Source: Armatimonadota bacterium
Lineage (GTDB): Bacteria > Armatimonadota > SYMT01
Length of the DNA stretch: 5,144 bases
Direction of reading: 5' to 3'
NCBI GenBank assembly: GCA_020696885.1
Contig: JAJFMS010000345.1
Coordinates: forward strand, 1-5,144
The notes beneath the pieces were generated by a model. It was given only the letters and a program-made list of their open reading frames with translations, did no database searches and was not told the origin of the DNA. The translations under genes were made by a program, and so were the position numbers. Below, piece after piece: positions 1-5,051 of this stretch. Within the stretch, counting starts at the first letter, position 1. Every line of letters starts with the position of its first letter.

Positions 1-91
1 ACCTGAACACCTGAACACCTGAACACCTGAACACCTGAACACCTGAACACCTGAACACCTGAACACCTGAACACCTGAACACCTGAACACC
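1..91. repeat. Perfect 8-bp tandem repeat array, unit ACCTGAAC
   Basis: Eleven complete copies of ACCTGAAC follow one another without a mismatch from base 1 to 88, then a partial copy (ACC) to 91. The array is cut by the window edge, so its true length is unknown. Because 8 is not a multiple of 3, any plus-strand frame meets a TGA every 24 bases, so it cannot be coding on that strand. On the minus strand every frame is open and gives the same octapeptide cycle (VQVFRCSG). The array ends one base before the GAGG ribosome-binding site of the peptidase gene, so it forms its 5' leader or promoter region. Whether copy number varies is not visible. Confidence 0.97.
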
Positions 92-95
92 GAGG
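92..95 (+). promoter_or_regulatory. Ribosome-binding site of the M24 peptidase gene
   Basis: GAGG lies 7 bases before the ATG at 103 and begins directly after the last base of the octamer array. It supports ATG 103 as the start. No promoter can be seen because the window opens inside the array. Confidence 0.7.
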
Positions 96-102
96 CCTCC
101 CA

Positions 103-1179
103 ATGTCCCGCATCGACAACTTTCGCCGCCGCCTCTCCGAGCTCGCTGTCCCCGCGGCGCTGGTGACGGACCCGCTGAACGTGGGTTATCTCTCCGGTTT
201 CACCGGCTCCAACGGCGCTGTACTGGTGACGGCGGAGCGGGCGGTGTTTGTTACGGATGGGCGGTACACCACGCAGGCGAAGCGGGAGTGTCCCGGTTTC
301 GAGCTGGCGATCGCGCCGTCTAGCGGGGCGTTTACGGATGCCCTGGCGGAGCGGGTGAAGGACCTGGCGCCGGAATCGCTGGCGGTGGAGTCGGACCACG
401 TCACCATCGCGCGGCTGAAGGAGCTGGAGGAGAAGCTGCCCGGTCTCGCGCTGCGGCCGCTCTTGGATCTCGCGTCGCCGCTGCGCCGGGTGAAGGATGC
501 CGGGGAGATCGCCGCCATCCGTGAGGCGTGCGCTATCACGGACCGCGCGTTCGAGTACCTGCTCACGCTGCTGCGGCCCGGAGTCACGGAGCGGGAGATC
601 GCGGCGGACCTGGAGCACTGGATGAAACGGAATGGCAGCGAAAAGCCGGCGTTCGAGACGATCGTGGTCTCCGGCGCCAACTCCGCGCTGCCGCACGGCC
701 GGCCCACGGACAAGCCGCTGGAAGCCGGCGACTTCATCACGTTCGATTTCGGCGCGCGCGTGCGGCTCTATCCCAGCGACCTGACGCGGACGGTGGTGCT
801 CGGAGCCGCCACGGATCGGCACCGGGAGGTCTACCAGACGGTGTTGGATGCCCAGTTGGCCGCTATCGAAGCGATCCGGCCCGGTGCGGACGGCAAGGCG
901 GTGGATTCCGTGGCGCGAGACCTGATTGCAGCCCGCGGCTTCGGGGCGAACTTCAGCCACGGCCTGGGGCACGGCATCGGCCTGCACATCCACGACCACA
1001 TCGCCTTCTCCCAGCGCGCGGAGGTGACGCTGGAGCCGGGGATGGTGGTCACCGTGGAGCCGGGCATCTACGTAGAAGGCTGGGGCGGCGTGCGCATCGA
1101 GGACGACGTGCTGGTGACCGCGGACGGCCACGAGGTGCTCACCCACGCCCCCAAGCAGTTGATCGAAGTGCCGGTCTGA
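103..1179 (+). CDS. M24-family Xaa-Pro peptidase (aminopeptidase P / prolidase type)
   Basis: A 358-residue cytoplasmic metallopeptidase expected to cleave the bond before a proline at position 2 of peptides (aminopeptidase P) or in Xaa-Pro dipeptides (prolidase); the sequence does not separate these. The N-terminal creatinase-like domain covers about residues 4-128 and includes the typical NVGYLSGFTGSNG stretch. The C-terminal pita-bread domain covers about 133-350. All five dinuclear metal ligands are present: D215 (FDFGA), D226 (SDLTRT), H290 (HGLGHGIG), E319 (VEPGIYV) and E333 (GVRIEDD). H198 (LPHGRP) and H297 match the accessory catalytic histidines. The length fits the short bacterial group (YqhT/PepQ-like, about 350-370 residues) rather than the longer E. 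coli PepP. The stretch after the H290 motif reads HIHDH, where many relatives have EVHE. There is no signal peptide. The start is ATG 103, with GAGG 7 bases upstream. The next gene is 206 bp away, so an operon is not evident. Confidence 0.95.
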   Translation: MSRIDNFRRRLSELAVPAALVTDPLNVGYLSGFTGSNGAVLVTAERAVFVTDGRYTTQAKRECPGFELAIAPSSGAFTDALAERVKDLAPESLAVESDHVTIARLKELEEKLPGLALRPLLDLASPLRRVKDAGEIAAIREACAITDRAFEYLLTLLRPGVTEREIAADLEHWMKRNGSEKPAFETIVVSGANSALPHGRPTDKPLEAGDFITFDFGARVRLYPSDLTRTVVLGAATDRHREVYQTVLDAQLAAIEAIRPGADGKAVDSVARDLIAARGFGANFSHGLGHGIGLHIHDHIAFSQRAEVTLEPGMVVTVEPGIYVEGWGGVRIEDDVLVTADGHEVLTHAPKQLIEVPV

Positions 1180-1229
1180 TCCGACTGAGCCCGCGGAGTT
1201 TTTCAACCGCAGCGTGCCCGTATGGGAGG

Positions 1230-1290
1230 CGCAGAGGACGCGGAGAGGGGAAAGAGTTAGCCGCAGATAAACGCAGATGCACGCAGATAG
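1230..1290. repeat. Degenerate short-period direct repeats (period 9, then period 10)
   Basis: Two adjacent low-complexity modules lie in the spacer after the peptidase gene. The first (1230-1247) has two copies of a 9-bp unit, CGCAGAGGA and CGCGGAGAG. The second (1262-1290) has three copies of a 10-bp unit that share CGCAGAT at 1262, 1272 and 1282 and differ in the last three bases. From memory, similar CGCAGAT and CGCAGAGG strings recur between genes in several high-GC environmental bacteria; I cannot check copy number here. The rest of this 206-bp spacer holds a possible leader fold and the next gene's ribosome-binding site. Confidence 0.75.
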
Positions 1291-1300
1291 GGGAATGGAT

Positions 1301-1367
1301 GTGGCTCACCCAGGCCATCGCCGCCACCACATCGCTGGGATTCTGCGGAGAATTATGTGAGCCCCAC
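1301..1367 (+). promoter_or_regulatory. Possible folded leader upstream of the DUF1080 gene
   Basis: GGCTCAC (1303-1309) is complementary to GTGAGCC (1357-1363), and GT/AC extend this stem after a 2-base bulge (1301-1302 with 1366-1367). A competing 5-bp stem, CCCAG (1309-1313) with CTGGG (1335-1339), lies inside and shares one base with it. The outer stem ends 5 bases before the GAGGAG ribosome-binding site. It could be a structured 5' leader or chance pairing in GC-rich DNA. No riboswitch class is recognised. Confidence 0.2.
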
Positions 1368-1371
1368 TGGT

Positions 1372-1377
1372 GAGGAG
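1372..1377 (+). promoter_or_regulatory. Strong ribosome-binding site fixing a GTG start
   Basis: GAGGAG lies 8 bases before the GTG at 1386. This near-ideal match and spacing support the GTG start of the DUF1080 gene. Confidence 0.8.
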
Positions 1378-1385
1378 ATAGAGCT

Positions 1386-2258
1386 GTGAATCAACCCAAT
1401 CCGAGTTTACCCCGCGTCGGCCGGGGGCGCTTACGTTCTGCCGCGGTGGCCGCGCTGATGATGGCTGCCGGTATCGGCATCGGCCTCGTCGCGCGGGCCG
1501 CCGACCCGGTCGGCTACACGGACACGCCGCCCATCTTCCCCGGCAGCAAGTGGAAGGTCCACGACGCAGCCCGCCCGCAGCCGCGGGTGATCGATCCCGG
1601 CACTCCCAGTACGGCCGACCAACCCGGGCGCCCACCGTCCGACGCGACGGTGCTGTTCGACGGCAAAGACCTGTCGAAGTGGCGCGACGGCAAGGGCGAG
1701 GCGAGCGGCTGGAAGATTCAGGATGGCGCCATGATCGTGCCGCCGAAGGGCACGCCGGGCGGCGGCACCATCTTCACCCGGGAAGAGTTCGGCGACTGCC
1801 AGCTCCACGTGGAGTGGGCCGCCCCCACGCCCCCCAAGGGCGACAGCCAGGGGCGTGGAAACAGCGGCATCCTCTTCTTCGGGCTGTACGAGATCCAGGT
1901 GCTGGACAGCTTCGACAACCCGACCTACGCGGACGGGGGCGCCTCCGCGCTCTACGGCCAGTACCCGCCGCTGGTGAACGCCTCTCGCAAGCCGGGCGAG
2001 TGGCAGATGTACGACATCTTCTTCACCGCCCCGGTGTTCAAAGACGGCAAGCTGGAGAAGCCCGCGTACGCCACCGTAATGCACAACGGCGTGTTGGTGC
2101 ACAACCACTCGGAGATCCTGGGACCGATGCTCCACCGGGTGGCGACCAAATACACCCCGCACGGCGCGCGGGGCTCGCTCAGCCTGCAGGACCACGGCGA
2201 TCCGGTGCGTTATCGCAACATCTGGATCCGTGAGCTGAAGGCCTACGACGAGCCGTAA
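1386..2258 (+). CDS. Exported DUF1080 / 3-keto-disaccharide hydrolase-like protein
   Basis: A 290-residue protein with a GTG start. It opens with a Sec-type signal peptide: basic RGRLR at about 13-17, a hydrophobic core at about 19-36, and likely cleavage after A38 or A39 (ARA-AD). A proline-rich segment follows, with GYTDTPP and PGSKWKVHD at about 43-60. The DUF1080 fold (PF06439, concanavalin-like beta-sandwich) starts at VLFDGKDLSKW (89-99). Further family-like stretches are GNSGILFFGLYEIQVLDS (about 158-175), the MHNGVLVHN strand (232-240) and the C-terminal GSLSLQDHGDPVRYRNIWIREL (263-284). Characterised members act on 3-keto-glycosides or other modified sugars outside the cytoplasm, so a periplasmic or surface sugar role is likely, but the substrate is unknown. 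The usual partners (Gfo/Idh/MocA oxidoreductase, sugar isomerase) are not in the window, so it stands alone here. A strong stem-loop lies 7 bases after its TAA stop. Confidence 0.92.
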   Translation: MNQPNPSLPRVGRGRLRSAAVAALMMAAGIGIGLVARAADPVGYTDTPPIFPGSKWKVHDAARPQPRVIDPGTPSTADQPGRPPSDATVLFDGKDLSKWRDGKGEASGWKIQDGAMIVPPKGTPGGGTIFTREEFGDCQLHVEWAAPTPPKGDSQGRGNSGILFFGLYEIQVLDSFDNPTYADGGASALYGQYPPLVNASRKPGEWQMYDIFFTAPVFKDGKLEKPAYATVMHNGVLVHNHSEILGPMLHRVATKYTPHGARGSLSLQDHGDPVRYRNIWIRELKAYDEP

Positions 2259-2265
2259 TCGGCTC

Positions 2266-2307
2266 CGGCGCGGCTGGTCGTGGCGTCGATCACGGCCAGC
2301 CGCGCCG
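2266..2307 (+). terminator. Strong 18-bp stem-loop after the DUF1080 gene
   Basis: Bases 2266-2283 pair with 2290-2307. The outer 12 pairs are perfect Watson-Crick (CGGCGCGGCTGG with its complement), and the inner six include two G-U pairs. The loop is six bases (2284-2289). The stem begins 7 bases after the TAA at 2256-2258. No T-run follows (AATGTCGC), so it is not a textbook intrinsic terminator. It may act as a transcript-end stabiliser or a terminator that needs a factor. Confidence 0.6.
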
Positions 2308-2341
2308 AATGTCGCTTCCGCTGAATTCGGCGGGGCAGACC

Positions 2342-2390
2342 TTGCGAAACGCAGACCGATTGCCATGATTAGTAACGGAGTGCGGAATAG
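2342..2390 (+). promoter_or_regulatory. Weak promoter candidate for the TPR gene
   Basis: This is the least GC-rich part of the 202-bp spacer. TTGCCA (2360-2365, five of six matches to the sigma-70 -35 box) stands 17 bases before CGGAAT (2383-2388, three of six). An alternative is TTGCGA (2342-2347) with CATGAT (2364-2369) at 16 bases. Neither is convincing, and the phylum's promoter consensus is not known to me. I see nothing else in 2308-2449. Confidence 0.2.
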
Positions 2391-2449
2391 AGCACTCACC
2401 GCGATGCCCCGGCGGTAGTTGGTGCCGGTTGCTCGCCGTGTTACGTCCT

Positions 2450-2453
2450 GGAG
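2450..2453 (+). promoter_or_regulatory. Ribosome-binding site deciding the TPR gene start
   Basis: GGAG lies 7 bases before GTG 2461. The more distant in-frame TTG at 2419 and GTG at 2422 lack such a site. Starting at 2461 also gives a compact signal peptide with a positive charge at residue 2. Confidence 0.75.
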
Positions 2454-2460
2454 ATCGATT

Positions 2461-4149
2461 GTGCGCAGTACCATCCTCCTCTCGGCGTCCCTGATTGCCG
2501 CCACGCTGTCCATCGCCCCGCTTCAACCTGCACGGGCTCAGGCCGAGCAGGCTCAACCGGCGTTTGCCACCTATGCGGATGCGCTGGCTGCCGGAAAGCG
2601 GCTCTGGCTGCAGAGCAAGCCGGCCGAAGCCCGGATGGCGTACGAAGCGGCGTTCACCCTGGCGAAGACGCCGGGAGAACGCGCCGACGCCCGCTTCGGA
2701 ACCGCGGAGACCTACCCCAAAGCCGGAGAGGCCGCCGAGGCCCGGGCGGATTACAGCAAGGTGCTGCTCATCCCGGACGTGCCTCCCGCCGCGCGGGTGA
2801 AAGCGCTCATCGGCCGCGCCAATACGCACCTCCGGAGCTCATTTCCGTCCGGCACGGACATCAACGCCGCCCTGGAGTCGCTGGACATCGCCACCAAAGT
2901 GGAGAACGCCTCAGACCAGGACCGCGCCTTTGCGCACGTACAGCGGGCCAACCTCCTTTTCCGCACGGGGCAGGTGGATAAGGCGCAGCTGAACCTGGCG
3001 GCCATCCTGGCGCTTCCCGAAGCCCGGCCGGACCAGAAGGCCGACGCCCTGATCGGAATGGGCAACTTCCACTTCCAGCGCAAAGAGCTGGTGAAGGCGC
3101 GCGCGGCTTGGGCGCAGGTGCCGGAGCTGATGGTGAGCCACGAGCAGAAGGTCACCGCCTACCGCAGCCTGGCCCAGAGCTACGTAGCGGAGAAGCAGGT
3201 AGCGCCTGCGCTGGCAGAGCTGGAGAAGGCCGTGCAGCTTCCGGGGCTGGGCGGTGGCGATAAAGCGGTGCTCCTGAACGAAGTGGGTGGCCTGCAGTTA
3301 GCCGTGGGGCAGTTCACTGCGGCGCGTGAAAGCTTCACGAAGATCGTGGCGCTGCCGGATGCCGGTGCGATCCAGAAGCGGGACGCCGCCCACAACGTGG
3401 GCAGAGCGTATGCCGGAGAGAAGAACTACACCGCCGCCCGGTCCGAGTGGGAGAAGCTCGCCGTCGACAAGAGCTCGACCCACGCGGTGCAGGCACTCCA
3501 CTCCATCGCGCTGAGTCACGCGGAAGAGAAGCACTACCCCGAGGCCCGCGCTGCCATCGATCGGTGGCTGGGCCTTCCGCAGAACGATTACTGGAAGGAA
3601 GACGGGTGGCAACTGCTGGGGCAGGTGTATGAGCTGGAGAGCAACTGGACCGCAGCCCAGGGTGCGTATCAGAAGCTCATCCAGCTCCCACAGGCGCGGA
3701 GTAGTCGAAAGGTGCGCGCCATCATGGGCCTCGTCCGGACGCACGAGGCGGAGAAGAACGCGGAGGCGGCGCTCCAGGACTACACGCTCCTGCCGGAAGC
3801 CCTCAAGTCTGCCCAACAGCGCTCGCCGGCCGAGATGGCGGAGGTCGACCAGCTCCGTAGCGCCCTCACGCAGCACCTGGGCAAGCTAGCCGCCGGTTAT
3901 AGCAAGGAGACAGCGACCCTACCTGCTGCCATCACCCTCTACCGGACCTCCCAGAAGCTGCAGTTGATCGACGCGGGCATCGCCGCGGTCACGCTGGACC
4001 TGGGGGATCTGCTCCTGAGCCACGGGATGCTGGATGAAGCGAAGGCCGAATACCAGAAGGTGGCCCCGCTTCGGTTTGCCGGTGACGAACAGAAGAAGAA
4101 GGCGGTCGCGAAGCTCAAAGAGATTGAGGAGAAGAAAGCCGCGGGGTGA
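2461..4149 (+). CDS. Exported tetratricopeptide (TPR)-repeat protein
   Basis: A 562-residue protein read from GTG 2461. A signal peptide covers about residues 1-26 (basic R2, hydrophobic 5-19, ARA-QA cleavage site), so it is probably periplasmic. From residue 36 almost to the end it is built of helix-turn-helix repeats, about eleven clear ones and one or two degenerate ones. Clear units begin near 36, 76, 114, 157, 195, 232, 270, 308, 343, 381 and 419. Most are 38 residues rather than the canonical 34, with a recurring Leu/Ile-Pro near position 29-30 and a basic residue just before the next unit. TPR-type positions are visible, as in GQVYELESNWTAAQGAYQKL of the tenth unit. The C-terminus is lysine- and glutamate-rich (KKKAVAKLKEIEEKKAAG), probably one helix. 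I see no cysteine and no catalytic domain, so it is likely a scaffold or binding protein with unknown partner. It has its own ribosome-binding site and converges with the methyltransferase gene. A start at TTG 2419 would add 14 residues. Confidence 0.9.
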   Translation: MRSTILLSASLIAATLSIAPLQPARAQAEQAQPAFATYADALAAGKRLWLQSKPAEARMAYEAAFTLAKTPGERADARFGTAETYPKAGEAAEARADYSKVLLIPDVPPAARVKALIGRANTHLRSSFPSGTDINAALESLDIATKVENASDQDRAFAHVQRANLLFRTGQVDKAQLNLAAILALPEARPDQKADALIGMGNFHFQRKELVKARAAWAQVPELMVSHEQKVTAYRSLAQSYVAEKQVAPALAELEKAVQLPGLGGGDKAVLLNEVGGLQLAVGQFTAARESFTKIVALPDAGAIQKRDAAHNVGRAYAGEKNYTAARSEWEKLAVDKSSTHAVQALHSIALSHAEEKHYPEARAAIDRWLGLPQNDYWKEDGWQLLGQVYELESNWTAAQGAYQKLIQLPQARSSRKVRAIMGLVRTHEAEKNAEAALQDYTLLPEALKSAQQRSPAEMAEVDQLRSALTQHLGKLAAGYSKETATLPAAITLYRTSQKLQLIDAGIAAVTLDLGDLLLSHGMLDEAKAEYQKVAPLRFAGDEQKKKAVAKLKEIEEKKAAG

Positions 4150-4159
4150 TCCCCGCGGC
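4138..4159 (-). terminator. Hairpin terminator at the convergent gene junction
   Basis: GCCGCGGGG (4138-4146) and CCCCGCGGC (4151-4159) form a perfect 9-bp stem with a 4-base loop, TGAT. Read on the minus strand, the stem begins 12 bases after the methyltransferase stop and is followed by TTTCTTCT, a moderate T-rich tract, so it fits an intrinsic terminator for that gene. On the plus strand no T-run follows. The loop contains the TGA stop codon of the TPR gene. Confidence 0.6.
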
Positions 4160-4171
4160 GCCGGCCGCCTG

Positions 4172-4879
4172 TCACGGCGTGGCCAGCGCCCAGCCGTAGA
4201 GGAAGAACGACCCCGTCTCTCGGACCTCGGCCCGCAGCCCGTGGGCTTGGAGACATTCTCGCAGGTCAGCCGGGTCGTAGAAGCGCTTCACGATCCGGAA
4301 CTCCCGGCCGTCGTTCAGGCGGCGCGTCAGCCACGCCTGCTCCTCTTCCGGCAGCGGCTGATCCGCAGTAGTGGTGAGCGGGTCTCGCTGGGAGTCCACG
4401 AAGAAGAAACAGCCGCCCGGCCTCAGTGCGCGACGCACCGCGGCCAGGAAGCCGTCGAGCCGCTCCGGAGGCACGTGGGAGAGCCAGAAGGCGGCTACCA
4501 CGGCGTCGTACTCCCGCTCCGGCTGCCACTGGAACAGGTCGGCCTGGACGTAATCTACCCGCTCGCTGTTCACGCGCCCGCGGTTGAGCTCCAGCATCTC
4601 CGCGCTGCCGTCCACAGCAGTGAGCCGCTCCGCGGTGGCCGCGAGCACCGTCGTCCAGTTGCCGGTACCGCACGCCAGCTCCAGCAGGTCCCCGGTAAGC
4701 TGCAGATCGGCCAGCGCGGCATACACCTCGTCCTGCTCGCGGAACCAGCGGCCGTTGGCCTCGGGGCCGTGATCGTACCGCCCACGGCGCTCCCACCACT
4801 CATCGTACTCCGGAGCGCGGGCGCGATAATACTCTTGCTGGGCCGCCAGGAACTCCCGGCCAAATTCAGGTGCTGCCAT
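4172..4879 (-). CDS. Class I SAM-dependent methyltransferase, substrate unknown
   Basis: A 235-residue cytoplasmic protein read from the ATG at 4877-4879. It has the Rossmann-like methyltransferase core: motif I LLELACGTGNWT (65-76) for S-adenosylmethionine binding, D90 in TAVDGS at the end of strand 2 for the ribose hydroxyls, D114 in VQADLF near the adenine, motif IV-like YDAVVAAFWLSHVP (124-137), and the post-IV loop LRPGGCFFFVDS (152-163). The aromatic and acidic N-terminus (EYYRARAPEYDEWWERRGRYD) is typical of small-molecule methyltransferases such as the UbiE/Methyltransf_11/25 group, but nothing fixes the substrate. An in-frame GTG at 4928-4930 would add 17 residues (252 total). I prefer the ATG because the extension is basic, unlike the family, and overlaps the adjacent inverted repeat. 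Upstream purine runs AGGAAAG and GAAGG could serve as a ribosome-binding site, though neither spacing is ideal. The gene converges with the TPR gene and shares a hairpin junction. Confidence 0.92.
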   Translation of the reverse strand: MAAPEFGREFLAAQQEYYRARAPEYDEWWERRGRYDHGPEANGRWFREQDEVYAALADLQLTGDLLELACGTGNWTTVLAATAERLTAVDGSAEMLELNRGRVNSERVDYVQADLFQWQPEREYDAVVAAFWLSHVPPERLDGFLAAVRRALRPGGCFFFVDSQRDPLTTTADQPLPEEEQAWLTRRLNDGREFRIVKRFYDPADLRECLQAHGLRAEVRETGSFFLYGWALATP

Positions 4880-4918
4880 TCGCCTTCGCTTTCCTAAGAG
4901 CCGATCCTGGTGGGCAGA

Positions 4919-4926
4919 ATTATTTA
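4919..4926 (-). promoter_or_regulatory. AT-rich -10-like box upstream of the methyltransferase
   Basis: On the minus strand this reads TAAATAAT, an isolated AT-rich stretch 40-47 bases before the ATG at 4879. It abuts the left arm of the inverted repeat. A convincing -35 box at the right spacing is absent, since the candidate sequence falls within the repeat arm and matches poorly. It is a possible promoter core only. Confidence 0.25.
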
Positions 4927-5051
4927 CCACAAAGACACGAAGGCACTAAGGGTGTGTTTGGAAGGGGCGGGGGCATGCGGTGCATGTAGGCTCCGCCCTC
5001 TCTGCGAGAGGGTTCCCCCTTTCCCTCTTCGTGCCTTCGTGTCTTTGTGGT
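4926..5051. repeat. Long inverted repeat with perfect 21-bp arms
   Basis: Bases 4926-4946 are the exact reverse complement of 5031-5051. Beyond one mismatch, a few more pairs continue inward (4948-4952 with 5025-5029, one G-U). The arms enclose 84 bases: a G-rich left part (about 4960-4974), a C-rich right part (about 5013-5025) and an internal 7-bp hairpin. Each arm is made of 8-bp units of the form CAC-N-AAG-R. On the left these are CACAAAGA, CACGAAGG and CACTAAGG at 4928, 4936 and 4944. No coding sequence lies inside. A TTA occurs at each border (4924-4926 and 5051-5053) and could be a target duplication or part of the repeat. It may be a small non-autonomous mobile or dispersed intergenic element; that is inference. 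Confidence 0.85.
4996..5012. other. Perfect 7-bp hairpin inside the inverted repeat
   Basis: CCCTCTC (4996-5002) pairs with GAGAGGG (5006-5012) around a 3-base loop, TGC. It lies in the loop region of the larger inverted repeat, giving a nested structure. In the plus direction a pyrimidine-rich tract (TTCCCCCTTTCCCTCTTC) follows, but this is not a clean T-run. Confidence 0.6.

Noticed and set aside
1..91. CRISPR array or replication iterons
   Set aside because: The unit is 8 bp with no spacers, so it is not CRISPR. Iterons are longer and lie beside a replication initiator gene, and none is present.
1..91. G-quadruplex on the minus strand of the array
   Set aside because: Each unit has only one GG, separated by 6 bases. 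That is too weak for a supported claim.
1181..1203. Intrinsic terminator after the peptidase gene (TTTTT at 1199-1203)
   Set aside because: No stable stem precedes the T-run; only 3-4 bp pairings can be drawn.
1295..1360. 21-codon leader peptide (ATG 1295) with four histidines, as in an attenuator
   Set aside because: The purine run AGGGG is only 1 base from the ATG, no terminator/antiterminator pair is clear, and a histidine attenuator before a DUF1080 gene makes no sense.
528..1373. Plus-strand open frame overlapping the peptidase gene
   Set aside because: It is arginine- and glycine-rich, without family motifs, and overlaps a gene with all catalytic residues. It is a high-GC shadow frame.
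2419..2460. TTG 2419 or GTG 2422 as start of the TPR gene
   Set aside because: There is no ribosome-binding site at a useful distance, while GTG 2461 has GGAG 7 bases upstream and yields a standard signal peptide.
1431..2513. Long minus-strand open frame (about 360 codons) opposite the DUF1080 gene
   Set aside because: It is opposite a gene with a signal peptide and clear domain motifs. Its product is arginine/valine/alanine-rich low-complexity sequence without recognisable motifs, as expected for an antisense shadow.
4034..4897. Plus-strand open frame opposite the methyltransferase
   Set aside because: The minus strand has all methyltransferase motifs in order. The plus frame begins inside the TPR gene and shows no motif.
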